Positions 23,510 through 34,314 are shown, numbered from the stretch's first letter. The stretch is DNA of 64,000 nt from Bemisia tabaci (GCF_918797505.1 NC_092801.1:10540001-10604000); one strand, 5' to 3'. Program-made: numbers and translations. Notes: a model not told the origin generated them from the letters alone.

Positions 23510-26500
23510 ACATTGTATCTAGAGTCCAGACTCTCGAAAACATTGACAAGAAAAAATGCGCTTCATTCCATCAGATTTGAGCGGATTTCCTTTTGATTTG
23601 AGCTTAAATCTGATTGAATCAAGAGTCCTTTTTCTTGTCAATGTTTTCCAGAGTCTGGACTCAAAATCCAATGTGTTTTTTTTTTCCAGTGTATTTCGAT
23701 AGTTATCATGTCAAATAAGTGCTCGGTAAAAAATGGATGGCTGATTTGACAATTAAACTGTTAAAAAATATGTCGGACATGTTTCAAATGTACATTTTAC
23801 AATACTGCCGTGTTAATGAAGAACGCCGTACAGGGCCGGATTTAGGGGGCGGCAAATTTTGCGATTTTTTTTAAATGTGTAGTTATGAAGAAAAATCGGA
23901 TTCAGAAAAAAAAAAAAACATACAAACGAGAAAAGGTGACAAAATCTCTCATTTCCTGAGAGTATATCTCTAATTTTGTGCTCTTGCTGTGATACAATAG
24001 ACAGCACCTCTAATATGTTGAGTTAAGACTAAGAGAGAAACCGAACACGGAATTTGGCCTGGAACAGCGCGGCGTAGAGAGCAATGATGACGAGAACTTG
24101 AGATGAAAAGGAGTAACCCGCGGCGCGGCGGTCGGCATGTAACAAATATTAGCGCCTGCAAGACTGCATGGATACTTCACGCATTGCGTCAAAGACAGTG
24201 CGGTCGCTGCGGTCAGCAGCGGGCGGCGTGGAACGCATAGCGCCTACGAGACTGCATTATTACTTCACGCATTGCGTCAAACACAGTGCGTGCAGCAGCG
24301 GTCGGCGTGAAACGCATAACACATACAAGACTGAAGGAATACTTCACGTATTGCGACAAACACAGTGCGATCAACGTAAGCCCAGGCAAAGCCATATTTA
24401 TGTGCGTTTAAGTTTGCAACTTTGCTAAAGTCTCTCAAAGGGAGAATTAAGAGTAAACTCATAGTAGCTTCGTTTTAATATTGCCCTCCACACATATAAT
24501 ACTACCGTGCTAAGGAAGAACGCCGTTTGAACATTTGAGAGTTGCCAAATTTCCTTCGATAAAATGTTTATTTCTGAGAGATGTCATAAATATTTTTCCT
24601 TGAAAATTTTAGAAACTTTAGATGAAATTGCAAACAAAATTGTCCGAAAAATTTGAAGGAAAATACTAATAAGTTTACCAGGAAATTCGTGTTTTATAGA
24701 AAGGAAATTTGGCAACGCCTGATGGTCTGTGCGGCGTTTTTTCTCAGCACGGCAGAATACTCCTCCTCCTCCTCCTCCTCCTCCTTCTCCTCCTCCTCCT
24801 CCTTCTCCTCCTCCTCCTCCTCCTTCTCCTCCTCCTCCTCCTTCTCCTCCTTCTCCTCCTCCTCCTCCTCCATAATACTTAAGTATCTCCAGCTATCAAA
24901 ATTATTTTCATCCGAAAATTAATTACCGAGTGAAGTATACGCTGTCTGTCCTGTATGCGGGTCATACTTGTGTGCAGATTTTCCTGTGGTATCGATGAAG
25001 TATAGTACTTGTTTCCTGGCGTCCCAGTGCGGGCCCTCGCCGTGTATCACGGGTTGCGTCACCTGCTGTAGCAGGGGTCCCTTGCTTAGTCCGTACGCAT
25101 CGCTCAGCGTCATCGTGGAGAGCAGAGAGATGAAAATGCTGGGGAAAGAGACAATCCGAACGATCAGCCTTTAGAGAAGATATGAATGAAACTAATAACT
25201 TGAATCGGATTTAGGAAAAAGGAAGCAGCGTGATTACAGTTTTGCAAAAATGTTGCCTTCATAATTATTATCTAAAAATTCTCTCAGAATAGCTAGTATA
25301 TTTCTGGCTTCTCACCAACAAATTGTTAATTTTAGAGGGAAAACTGTGTAAATTTTAATACTGTATATATATGAAGTATTTTTAAAAGAAACGGAGAAGT
25401 TGCACCATTTTGAAAGCACTGTAATTGCGCTGGTTCCTTTTTGCTAAATACGATCCAGTTTACATTTAGAACACATGTTGCCAGTAGCAAGTAGCAGTGA
25501 TCGCGATAAGTTGCGATTTGATCGAAGAAGCGTCGCAATTTTTTCGTCGTCGACTTTATTGCAATGTCATCGGATACAATTGCGATTTACTTATTGCATA
25601 AAACTTGTAATAAAATTGCGATTTTATCGACGGCGATTTATCGTATTTTTAGGTATCGAAAAAAATCGTGATAAATGAGATAAAGTTTAGACTTTATCGA
25701 ACGCAATTTTAAAGAGATAAAATTGCGACAAGATCGAGGATAATCGCTCAGATACCAATTGATGATCCTAGTGATTTTATCGTAAAAAAACCGTGAAAAA
25801 ATCGCAACTTAATTTCCAAATGGTTGGTCCTTCAACAATCAGGCTGCAGACAAAATGTAACAAAATTAAAAAATAAAACAAAGGCAACAAAAACTTGACA
25901 CGAACCTTCAAAACTCCGGGGCTCGGAAACATAGAACTTAACATCAACTAAACAGCAACCAACCCCAAAATAGAAATATACTCAAGACCCTAGACCGCAC
26001 TTTTTTCCTTTTAAAGCTGTAACTATTTCTCTTCCCAACTACCCTGTAACTCTACTCCACACATACTGACACATACTATACTAACTCCCTTTCTTCTTGC
26101 CAGTTCCATGGCTCTGGATTGACATCCAGTGGCGCGGCGTGAATGATCGATTATCGACATTTCCCCATTTGAATCCGTGGTAAAGAATCGATTATTAAGG
26201 TGTTCGCTGCGAACGCCGTGTTAATCGGTCCTTTTCCAAAGGTTGAAATGGCAGATCAATCGATACATCGCAAAGCACGCCACGCCACTGCCGACATCTC
26301 CGCGAACAACACATCCCGTTACTCACGTTTCAGATGGTCACACCAAGAAACTTCTCATAGCTGGGAAAGCCCGGCTCGAAAGGGCAGAAAATGTTGGACG
26401 GCGCCGCCGGGCAGTCAGTCCTCGACTTTCGATATTTCTCCATTTGAAGCCATGGTTAAAAATCGATTATCAAGGTGTTTGTCGCGAACACCCTATTTAT

Positions 26501-29500
26501 CGATCCTTCTCCATTAATTTAAATGGCAGATCAATCCATACATCGCAAAGCACGCCATGCCACTGTTCAGTTGCTCATCCCAACCCAATCTAACTAAGGT
26601 CATTCAATGCTTTCTATCTTTTTTTTCTGAATTTTGTTTTTTTTACCAATCACACAAATAGATTTAAATTTACCGGTGGTTTCTAATTGCCTGCTGTGAA
26701 CACATAGATATTTTGTATGAATTAACGAAAAATTGTGGCTGTTAACATCATTGAGATCTCAACTTCGAGAGCTGATAGTAGGTTTGACAACTGAGTTCAG
26801 ATAGAATCATTGGCGTAATCGCGTATTTCGCAAAATTTTACGTGGTAATTGTCGGTTGTACGGCAAATCTCTCAAACTGTCTGGAATTTCAACGGTCACG
26901 AAATTTTTAGTGCTTAACCGCAAGGACCGTGCGAATGCGAGGAGCGTCAGAGCACTAGTTTTGAAAAGTTCAGAGTCAGAGAGTTGAATTGGTCAATTCT
27001 GCCAGAGGAATGGTTACCTATACCAGTATATCGTAACGTTTTCCTTTTTTCTGGCAGAATTGACTCTGTGTGAAATACAGCGTGAAGGAATCGTAAATGC
27101 TACCAATCTTTTTTTTTTTTTTTTTTTCCAGCTGCAGCTGAGGCATTTATCTTCTAACAAAATGTGCGACTTTCTTTTTGCTATTTTAAAAAAAAATTAC
27201 AACGCAATATGTAGCCTCTACAAAGAATAGTTTATAGAATACAACTTGCAGCAGTTAACGATTGCCGAAGTTGTAACGTGCCGTAAATGCAACTCGTAGC
27301 CGTGAAGGCGAGAAAATCTAAAAACGCCTTCATTGTTTGGATAGGCAATATGGACATCCCTCAAGCACGAATAGTTGCATCAAGGGGCTTCTATAAAACC
27401 ATCCGGCGAGATCACGATTTCCCTCATTACCGGAATGATACCGGCTCATATTCCATGTCTTTACCACAAAATAACCTCGCTAATTTACTCAAAGCGTTAG
27501 GGCTCAGCGCTGACTTGTTTTTATTCCGTGTACTTGAAAATTTTTTCGAGGTCCTCCATCGATCTTTAACACCTAATTTTTGTTTTTAGTAATGATTATA
27601 ACTTTTTTAAGAGTCCTTAAATTTCTTTGATCTTGGCTTTCTAAGGCTGTCATGAACTAGTGCTCTGCCGCACTAAGGAAGAAAGCCGTATAAGCCTTTA
27701 GACGTTGCCATATTTACTTCAATAAAAACTGAATTTCCTGAGATAATTGTTGACATTTTTCTTCAAAATTTTCAGAAAATTTCGTCCGCAATTTAATCTA
27801 AGATATGCCAAAATTTCAAAGCAAAATGAGCGAGCAAGTTCAGATTCTTTAGCCAACGTGCGTTAAAAATCAGCGTAAAGCTGGAAAACTCAATACAGAA
27901 GGAAAAAGCTCATATGAGCACAATTTTCCCTCAGAGAGATACGCTGTTCGGTGTAACACTAGTATCGATTATTCAGGAAGGCAACTGCAGATCAGGGGCG
28001 GACTGGCCATGGGGGCGGGGAGGCGATCCCCTCCTAACAATTTGCCGCGGATGTCCCGAAGGGGCCCCCGCGGCAAAAATTTTTCAGATCATCTTTTTTT
28101 TCCCGTAATGTTGTAATTTTTCTATCCTTCTCAGTCACGAAAAGGTCCCGAAATCCTTGAAAATTTGTCTCTAAGAAACATGAACGGTCGCCTAAAGCTT
28201 AGGTGATGAAGGGGCCACCGAAGAATCCTGAGAATGGGTTATTTTGAAGTTCAAGTACTTTAGAATTTAACTCAGATAATGCTTAAAATTGAAAATAAAA
28301 AGTGTTAAATTTTCAAAATTTTCCGGGGAAGGGCCCCCTGATCTTCTTAGAGGGGCCCCCGAAAGACAGGAGGGGCCCCCAGATCTAGGTCGCCTCCTAA
28401 CTTTTCGACTACCAGTCCGCCCCTGCTGCAGATGCGTTTCGGCCTCATCGTGCCAATCCTCAGTGCAGCGCATCATTACTAGTGTTACTTGTGTCATTAG
28501 TGTTACTTGTATCACTAGTGTTACGCAGTCGTTACTAGTGTTGCACTAAACAGCGTATCGACGGCATAGGTCGGCAATCACATATCTCGTTTGCGGTGCC
28601 TGTAAATCTCCACCTCTATGTTATTTTTTTTAAAGGAGAACAAATTGACATCATTCCTTGAAGTTATGTAGAATTCTCTTCGCACAGAGAAGAAAAATCA
28701 CGGCAGTTTTAAAGAATCGCCGTTGAGTAGTTTTTCGTTTAAAAAAATGAAGTATGACAGGAAGTCTGCGACGACGTTGCAAACCGAGTCATGTGATTAC
28801 CGACTTACGCCGTTGGTATCTCTTCGAGGGAAAATTGTGCTGATGTGAGATTTTTCCCTCTGTATTGAGTTTTTCAGCTTTATGATGATTTTGCACGTTG
28901 CACGTCGGCTAAAAAATCCCAACTTACTTTCTTACAACCCGTGCGTCTACCGCAACCAGTTTGTAAAAAATGAGCATGAATGCGGAGATGTTGCATGTGT
29001 GAGGAATTTGCGATTTGACTGTTGATTCTTACGTAACAGTTCGCGAGAAACACGATGGTGCTACTGGTTTTCTCTGAAATCAACTCCCAAAGCTCAAAAA
29101 AAGCTCTCAAGTTGAGGCTAAAATGGAGGGGATCTACCACCCTACCCTAAGAGTCCACATCTACATCAAGACAAACTCTCCATGCAAGATAGGGAACAAA
29201 TACATTAGCAGGGTTGCCGTGTTTTCAGGTTTGGAGTCCCCAAATTAAGAGGCAGCCCTGTCAATGTATTTGCTCCCTATCTTTGCATGGAGAGTTAGTC
29301 TTGATGTAGACCGGCCGGATTTACATTTTTAGCGCCCTAGGCTAAACTTAGGGTGGCGCCCCTAAAAGTAGGCGCTCTCGTTGGGGGGGGGGGGGGGGGG
29401 GGGGTGGTCCCCCAGACGCTCCTCCCCTCTAGATCAGAAGAAGGATGTTAGGAGTCTGGAAAATCTTCAAATTCACCTTTAAAAAAACTCCTTTGTCAAC

Positions 29501-30994
29501 CACAATTTGTAGAATATGTGTCCCAAAATACCATAGACTTACGGCCGGCTGTAAGATTTCCAATACCTTCTATAGCCGGCTAAACAATTTCTTATAGCCT
29601 TTTATAGCCGATGGCGACCAAGCAACAGCCTGGCGATAAAGTGTATGCTAAACGTTACAAAGTACGGATGCTAGGACTTAGTGAGTTTTTGGACTACCGC
29701 TCTCTTTTCGGGCCGTAGTATCTTGATTTATTTTGCGAGGAAAGCTCCGTACTTTTGAAGAATGCCTGCCATTCCTAACATGTTGGAGCGCCTGCAATTT
29801 TGTATGATACTGTTCAACACCTCTGGTGTGAAATAGTTGCTTCAAGCGCCGTGGTAGTGTGGCGCGGCGGGCGGGCAGCCAGCGCGAAACGCGCATTGGC
29901 GCCTTCAAACCTAACAGGGAAACTTCACGCATTGCGCAATGCGTGAAGTATCCCTGTTAGGTTTGAAGGCGCCAGTGTGCCGCCGCTTCGCTTTGCGTTA
30001 GGCTCTAATATTTAAGCTCGTGGAGTCAGCGTTTTTCAACTCATAACTTTGAAATGTTTGCACACTCTGTATGGATTATTCTCATTTTAATTGATGAAAA
30101 AAAATATGTAGTAAAGGAAAATATAAAGTGCGTTTTGTGAATATTAAGGTGATTCCGTACAAACTTCAGGATTTACAAAGCACACGAATTTCTACACAAT
30201 TTCTTATAGCCTTTTATAATCAATGGCGAAAAAGCAACAGCCAGGTGATAAAGTGTAAAGCCGGACTATAGGAACTATAGCCCGCCTGTATAATTTTTTA
30301 TCGCTTCGTATAGCCCGGCCGTATGATTTTCTCCGCATTCTACAGCCAGATATATGATTTTCTGTTGCCTTCTTTAGCCGGGTATAAGAATTCCTATGGT
30401 ATTTTGAAACGCAGCTCTTATCTCCAATTTTTATCAGGGTTTTGAATAAATTCTCAAAGGTTTTGCGCCCCTCAAAATGTTGCGCCCTAGGCTATAGCCT
30501 ATGTAGCCTATTGGTAAATCCGGCCCTGAAAGTAGATGTGAACTCTCAGGGTATGGTGGGATATCCCCTCCATTTTGGCCTCAATTTGAGAGCTTTTTTT
30601 GAACTTGGGAGTTATTTTCAGAGAAAACCAGTGGCACCATCGTGTTTCTAGCGAACTTTTACATAAGAAACAACAGGAACAACAGTCAACAGTCAAATTG
30701 CAAGTACAGTTGTACAACAGTCAAATCGCAAATCCCTCACACATGCAACATCTCCATTTCCTCAAAATATAAATTTTATGCGGAGAAATTTGGCAACTCT
30801 CGAATGTTCATACCGACGGCGTTTTTCCTTAGCACGGCAGGACTGTCAGACTAGCCGCAAGACCCAGAATGTCCACAATCGCATGGGTGCTCCGGAGACA
30901 CTGGAATCTTGCGAAGGCGTCCGATTCCTTGCGACGGCTGCGGCTGGCGTTGTTGTTGCTTTGATTTCCTCGTTTTTCACCTGCGAAAAATCAT
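17716..30994 (-). CDS. SMP-30/regucalcin-like secreted protein, copy A
   Basis: Six coding exons on the minus strand: 30994-30981 (ATG plus 14 nt), 25138-24927, 23416-23216, 20669-20454, 19067-18955 and 18003-17716 (stop). All splice sites are AG/GT and phases agree; total 1,044 nt, 347 residues. Residues 1-21 form a hydrophobic signal peptide. The rest is one six-bladed propeller of the SMP-30/gluconolactonase/luciferin-regenerating-enzyme family. The metal ligands known from human SMP30 are all present: Glu39 (GEGPHWD), Asn181 (SNGIAW) and Asp233 (PDGMTID). So are the substrate-contacting Arg128 and Asn130 (NRFNDGKAD). An active secreted lactonase-type hydrolase is therefore likely; the substrate cannot be told. 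The tiny first exon follows a GC-rich promoter and is separated by a 5.8-kb repeat-filled intron. Convergent with RuvB-like 1. Copy B at 55-60 kb shares the intron positions. Confidence 0.9.
18079..18427. mobile_element. TA-flanked inverted-repeat MITE
   Basis: About 350 bp with inverted ends longer than 35 bp (GAGGTGTCGTCAGCTAAG and CTTAGCTGACGACACCTC), flanked by TA on both sides. In the last intron of SMP-30 gene A. No transposase frame. Confidence 0.85.
19261..20307. repeat. Family I MITE split by a hAT insertion
   Basis: 19,261-19,407 and 20,236-20,307 are the two halves of one family I element (GCTGTATGAACATTCGAGA at the left; CTGAAGGTTCATACAGCGC at the right), separated by the 820-bp element at 19,408-20,227. 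The left end is truncated. Confidence 0.75.
19408..20227. mobile_element. hAT-type non-autonomous element (family G)
   Basis: 820 bp beginning CAGGGCCGGATTAAG and ending TAAATCCGGCCATG, precisely flanked by the 8-bp duplication GGTTTACC (19,400-19,407 and 20,228-20,235). Inside are tandem units with CACGCATTGCG.CAAACACAG and, at about 19,978-20,049, a 22-bp unit (TTGCGCGAAGTTCCGTGAAC...) repeated about three times. No transposase frame. Nested in a family I MITE in intron 3 of SMP-30 gene A. Confidence 0.9.
21087..21427. repeat. Family L element (ATCG-rich)
   Basis: Ends CCCAAGTAGCAGTG and AAAAATGCTACTAGGG. The interior is dominated by overlapping words such as ATCGCGAT, TTATCG and AAATCG. 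Other copies: 22,736-23,123, 25,491-25,815 and 38,221-38,470. Confidence 0.8.
21438..21869. repeat. Family A MITE with nested insertion
   Basis: Family A ends (TCGACGGTGAAACTACC, then GTAGTTCCACCGTCGA) enclose a second inverted-repeat element at about 21,677-21,836 (GGCGGATCCAGCAAATTGG and CCAAATTGCTGGATCCGCC). That insert has a family K-like core with ATCGATT and TTTAAACCCATGG. Confidence 0.7.
21997..22251. repeat. Family A MITE, inverted orientation
   Basis: 255 bp flanked by TA (TAATA|TCGACGG ... CCGTCGA|TATG). Very close to the 1,424 and 4,256 copies but in the opposite orientation. Confidence 0.85.
22294..22430. repeat. Family M MITE
   Basis: 137 bp with ends GATTACATTTTGCAATAAGG and CCTTATTGCAAAATGTAATC. 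Near relative at 35,911-36,048; diverged copies at 39,474, 55,475 and 59,530. Confidence 0.85.
22736..23123. repeat. Family L element (ATCG-rich)
   Basis: Ends CCCAAGTAGCAGTGATCG and GAAAAATGCTACTTGGG are perfect complements over CCCAAGTAGCA. Contains a short internal duplication (ATCGCGATTTTTGTTGTCAC twice). Directly downstream of exon 3 of SMP-30 gene A. Confidence 0.85.
23449..23691. mobile_element. Family B MITE with expanded poly(A)
   Basis: Left end AATGG followed by a run of about 50 A, then the family B body with inverted words CTAGAGTCCAGACTCT and AGAGTCTGGACTC, ending TTTTTTCCAGT. Other copies: 31,228, 50,990, 57,472 and 62,037. The A run is a likely length-polymorphic or error-prone site. 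Confidence 0.8.
23820..24440. mobile_element. Family G hAT-type element, 3' end unclear
   Basis: Starts CAGGGCCGGATTTAGGGGG inside a family I fragment (GAAGAACGCCGTA|CAGGG). Contains four or more tandem units with TTCACGCATTGCGTCAAACAC and CAGCGGTCGGCG. Related to 19,408-20,227, but I could not find its right end or a target duplication. Confidence 0.65.
24501..24871. repeat. Family I MITE followed by (TCC)n
   Basis: 24,501-24,758 is a family I element (ends TACCGTGCTAAGGAA and TCTCAGCACGGCAG). It is directly followed by a microsatellite of TCC units with occasional TTC to 24,871. The serine-rich open frame over this stretch is a simple-repeat artefact. Confidence 0.8.
25491..25815. repeat. 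Family L element, diverged
   Basis: AGTAGCAGTGATCGCGATAA at the left, then ATCG-rich interior ending near AATCGCAACTTAATTTCC. The right terminal repeat is not clear. Intron 1 of SMP-30 gene A. Confidence 0.6.
26128..26566. repeat. Two family K elements, partly overlapping
   Basis: 26,128-26,290 starts CAGTGGCGCGGCGTGAA and ends CGCAAAGCACGCCACGCCACTG (split by its palindrome). A second copy of the body runs from about 26,425 to 26,566 and ends GCACGCCATGCCACTG. The order suggests nested or tandem insertion. Intron 1 of SMP-30 gene A. Confidence 0.7.
26567..27984. other. Intron space, nothing recognised except a family I fragment
   Basis: Part of the 5.8-kb first intron of SMP-30 gene A. A family I fragment lies at about 27,662-27,860 (CGCACTAAGGAAGAAAGCC onward). 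A T-run sits at about 27,111-27,128. The 100-codon plus-strand frame at 27,287 has no recognisable domain or splice context. Confidence 0.4.
27993..28425. mobile_element. hAT-type non-autonomous element with 8-bp TSD
   Basis: 433 bp from CAGGGGCGGACTGG to CCAGTCCGCCCCTG (14-bp perfect inverted repeat), immediately flanked by CTGCAGAT on both sides (27,985-27,992 and 28,426-28,433). GC-rich GGGGCCCCC words inside. No transposase frame. Confidence 0.93.
28558..28815. repeat. Family A MITE variant
   Basis: Family A interior (GACATCATTCCTTGAA, AGTATGACAGGAAGTCTGCG) between variant ends TCGACGGCATAGGTCGG and CCGACTTACGCCG. Just downstream is a short array of ACTAGTGTTACTTGT-like units (28,475-28,545). 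Confidence 0.6.
28870..30770. mobile_element. Family J repeat interrupted by a CCGGATTTA element
   Basis: 28,870-29,310 and 30,529-30,770 are family J sequence (CTCTCCATGCAA, ATTAGCAGGGTTGC, AGAGTCCACATCTAC), also seen at about 33,200-33,430. Between them, 29,312-30,528 starts CCGGCCGGATTTAC and ends TAAATCCGGCCCTG with imperfect flanks (GATGTAGA / AAAGTAGA), so it is probably another hAT-type insertion. It includes a G run (about 29,383-29,404) and an internal palindrome around 29,935. Confidence 0.6.
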
Positions 30995-31200
30995 ACTTCT
31001 CGGAGGCGTCGCACCTATAGCGGCGACGGTTGTCGCGAATTAGCTGGCGGTTTCACGGCTGTCGCGCGTATGACCTCGAGATCGCGACCGGCTCGGCTCA
31101 TTTCCATAGTCCGCACCTCGCCGAGTCGTGATCGCACTCGCAAAGAGATTCGCGCTCGCCAAGTCCAACGGCTCCAGTCGGAGAGGCTTAAAAAATAGGT
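30995..31200 (-). promoter_or_regulatory. GC-rich promoter / 5' UTR of SMP-30 gene A
   Basis: A GC- and CpG-rich stretch in an otherwise AT-rich window lies immediately upstream of the gene A start codon (30,994). It is rich in CGCG, GCGA and TCGCG words. This is the expected place for the gene A promoter and 5' UTR. No specific core element is claimed. Confidence 0.5.
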
Positions 31201-31227
31201 GCTCTTAGGTCCGCTTCTATCACCAAG

Positions 31228-31456
31228 CACTGGAAAAAAAGAACGCATTGGATCTAGAGTCCAGACTCTTAAAAACATCGACAAGAAAAAGTACTCTTGA
31301 TTCAATCAGAATCTGGCTTAAATCAAGAACCAAGCCTCTTAGTTTATGCGGATTTCTTTTTGATTCAAGCAAAAATCCGATTGAATCAAGAGTATTTTTT
31401 CTGTTCAATGTTTTCAAGAGTCTGGACTCTAGATCCAATGTGTTTTTTTTCCAGTG
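31228..31456. mobile_element. Family B MITE
   Basis: 229 bp with ends CACTGGAAAAAAA and TTTTTTTTCCAGTG and long internal complementarity (CTAGAGTCCAGACTCTTAAA against its complement). It would fold as one hairpin. Confidence 0.9.
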
Positions 31457-31929
31457 AGGTGTCTACAAGTGCGGAAATAGTGCTGATGATTTAAGGACGG
31501 TCCGGACGTTCGGAAATTCCTCTAGAAGATCCGGAATTCATGTTATTTTTGTCGCAATTTAAGCGAGAAATTCCAATTTTTCAAATTTTTCAAATTTTCG
31601 TCGAATGGCGGTACTGAAAAAGTACTGAATTTTTCTGTTGAGGAGGTACTGAATTTCTTGGGACTGTACTGAATGAGTACTGTGAAAGTACTAATTTTTG
31701 GCCAGTCTGTTTTGGTCATAGAGTACAATAGAGTCGCAAAGTACTGGATCGCCGATGAAGTCACTTTTCGAGGCTGTTTTGTCCAGTTCTCCGGAGACTA
31801 GTGTGCGGCGACTAGCGATGACGCATACGCAGAGACTCGCGCTCAGCGCTCCCCACTCCCGACAGTCCCGACTCGGCTCCGTTCTTCGGCTAGACACACA
31901 CTGAACCAGCTAAAATAAGTAGGCCGGTA

Positions 31930-32480
31930 ATAAGTCTGAAATTGAGTCCATATATGAATATTATCTCGGAGTAACATACATTAATGGATTCATTATGGCT
32001 TTGAATATCTATTTCAAGCAAAATTTGCACAAATTAATACCGATGGAATTAAAAAAAGTCGAAAAAACACAACAAGCAGTCGTTGATTTCTCAATAAGCC
32101 ACCGTGTAAAAAAATGCCGGTTGGTTCACACTTGGTATAAGTCAGAAATTAAATTCCTATATGAATTTTATCCAGGAGTAATATACATCAATGGATTCAT
32201 TATGACTTTGACTATCTAACTGTAGCAAAATTTGCACAAATTAATATCGATGAAATTAAAAAATGTCGAAAAAACACGGGCAGTCGTTGCTTTTCCCGTA
32301 AGCCGCCGTGATAAGAAATGCCGGTTGGTTCACACTTGGTATAAGTCAGAAATTAAATCCCAATATGAATATTATCCAGGAGTAATATACATCAATGGAT
32401 TCATTATGGCTTTGACTACCTTTAAATAGCAAAATTTGCAAAAATTAATGCTGATTGAATTATAAAATACCTAAAAACCA
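31930..32480. repeat. Tandem repeat of about 205 bp, nearly three units
   Basis: Units share GTCAGAAATTAAAT (31,934 variant, 32,143, 32,344), ATTCATTATGGCTTTGA, AAAATTTGCA.AAATTAAT and AAATGCCG.TTGGTTCACA. The frames across it are repeat artefacts. The flanking GTACTTTGCGACTCTATTGT occurs inverted at about 31,722-31,742 and direct at 32,611-32,631, so the whole array sits between inverted flanks. Confidence 0.75.
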
Positions 32481-32710
32481 CAAGCAGTTCTTGATTTCTC
32501 CATAAGCCGCCGTGTTACAAAATGCCGTTGGGTTCACAAATGGTTCACTATTTTCGGAGCACACGCGGCTCGGAAACGCCTGTTCATGGATTGGCTTCAT
32601 CGCCGCTCCAGTACTTTGCGACTCTATTGTACTCTATGGTTTTGGTAGACACTCTGATCACATCCTAATGCTATTGCACCTCTTCGTAGAATTTTCCACA
32701 ATTGAGTAAG

Positions 32711-33130
32711 TTGCGCCGGTCACAGAATCGTGTTTTGATGCTCGATATGTCTAAATTTGCTAAAAATAATAAGATGTGTCCAAAGAGCAACTTTCTACGT
32801 TCAATATTAACCGAGATATCGCTCTTTGAATAATTCGGTTTATGACGTCATCCATTGCAGTAGTGACACCCTTGGTTTCTTCCACCTTCCTTTCATCAGC
32901 CAGAGAAACACATGTTTGAACTGGTTACTCAACGTGAAACTTCGGATGGGAGCAAGGTGGAAGAAACCACGGGTGTCACTACCTCGGCGGATGACGTCAA
33001 AAATCCGACTTTTCAAAGGGCAATATCTCGGTTAATATTGAACGTAGAAAGTTGCGGTTTGGACAGATCTTATTTTTTCATAATCTACAAAAAGCAAGAA
33101 TCAAAACACGATTCTGTGATCAGCGCAACT
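32711..33130. mobile_element. Inverted-repeat MITE
   Basis: About 420 bp. Ends GTCACAGAATCGTGTTTTGA and TCAAAACACGATTCTGTGAT flank a long inner inverted repeat (ATATTAACCGAGATAT / ATATCTCGGTTAATAT; TGACGTCATCC / GGATGACGTCA). No coding frame of interest. Confidence 0.85.
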
Positions 33131-33139
33131 GACCTATTT

Positions 33140-33917
33140 AGTATTCAAGCCGTTAAATGGAGCTCCTGCATGCGTGAAGGATTTTCGATTTAAGTAATTT
33201 TACTCATGTAAAATATCGCGAGAAACACGATGATGCCACTTTGGCTCTCTCTGCAATCAATTCCGAAGCTCAAAAAAGCTCCCAAATTTAACGATTTAGT
33301 GGAGGGGGTATCCCACGCTACCCTGAGAGTCCTCCTCCGTATCAATTCAACCTCTCCATGCAAAGATAAGGAGCATGTACATTAGCAGGGTTGCTGTGTT
33401 TTTAGTTTAAGAGTCCCCAAATAATATACTCGTGTAAATATTTGAATAGTTCCACCTAACTAATTTCTATCTTTGAATAAAGTTACCTACGTTCAATTTG
33501 ACAATTCTACCGAGTGGACAGATGAGGAGATGCCTGTCTATACTTGTGAGTGAGGGAAAGGGATTTTAATATTCTGTTGCTTTAAATAGATAAAGCAGAA
33601 TCGAAATTTCAACATGAATTAAATTAAACAATAAAAAAGTATACAATCGAGAAATAAAAGTACAAGACTACAGTACTGAGATATTTCCTTTAATTTGAAT
33701 AGACGCTCTCCGCTCCGTAAATGCATAGTACGTGGCACACTTAAAAAGTGTTGTGGAGGTTTGGGTCGGATAGGCAACTAAACTAACTTCGTGACAAAGC
33801 GTAGAGTATCATGGCAAAATGAAGGCGCTTAGAGCTGAGATTGTACTCTCAATGCTCCAACTAATCTATGTAAGTACGTAATTTGTGAGCGAGCACTGTT
33901 GACGTTGTCCTCTCCAT
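33140..33917. repeat. Family J fragment and unassigned sequence
   Basis: 33,200-33,430 matches family J. 33,720-33,850 shares landmarks (GGCAACTAAACTAACTTCGTG, AAGCGTAGAGTATCA) with the interior of the family D elements at 58,370-58,440 and 60,470-60,520. 33,430-33,720 holds nothing recognised. Confidence 0.5.
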
Positions 33918-34265
33918 TCATGTCGTACCGATGAACTTCAAAGATTTCGGCTGGTTGCTTTTATTTAGCATCCCGCGTCTGAAATTGAAACCCTTCTGGC
34001 ACCTGAGATTCAGGACCATCCCATCGCAGTTGAGGTCACGATAACCGCCAATGCGTGGTCCACAGTCGTTGTTCCTCACATACAGGACGTTAGCGGGGAG
34101 AATCCTGAGTTTCCTGCACGGATCGTTCAAGGTGTCCATTCCCCAGATCAGCTCCTTCGTTCCCGATGCGTTAAAACCGGAAAATAACGACACGGACCAG
34201 GCGTTACCGGCGGGCAGAGTCACAACGATGCATAACGCTAGGGTTAACGCGAGTGTTGACTGCAT
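33918..34265 (-). CDS. Small secreted cysteine-containing protein
   Basis: One uninterrupted frame of 115 residues. I chose the ATG at 34,265 because a clean signal peptide follows (charged start, leucine/alanine/valine core, likely cleavage after Ala22 in GNAW); an in-frame ATG at 34,328 would add 21 unrelated residues. The mature part of about 92 residues begins WSVSLFSG and has four cysteines near residues 50, 68, 80 and 89, in DPC, NNDC, LNC and RCQKG. No family is recognised with certainty. The repeated V-S-L-F and S-L-K-F edges are compatible with a beta/gamma-crystallin-like Greek-key fold, but that is a guess. A relative with a stop codon is at 37,831-38,217 on the other strand. No intron is needed within the frame. 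Confidence 0.75.
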   Translation of the reverse strand: MQSTLALTLALCIVVTLPAGNAWSVSLFSGFNASGTKELIWGMDTLNDPCRKLRILPANVLYVRNNDCGPRIGGYRDLNCDGMVLNLRCQKGFNFRRGMLNKSNQPKSLKFIGTT

Positions 34266-34314
34266 CTTGAAACGCTTCAGTAAGACGAGCTGTGCCGTGT
34301 TTCTCGTGGAACAA

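Noticed and set aside
24653..24922. Serine-rich 89-codon frame
   Set aside because: It follows a family I MITE and a (TCC)n microsatellite; the composition comes from the repeat.
27287..27589. 100-codon plus-strand frame in an intron of SMP-30 gene A
   Set aside because: No recognisable domain and no codon or splice support.
28475..28545. Short array of ACTAGTGTTACTTGT-like units considered as CRISPR-like
   Set aside because: Units are imperfect with no regular spacers, and the genome is eukaryotic; it is a small degenerate tandem repeat.
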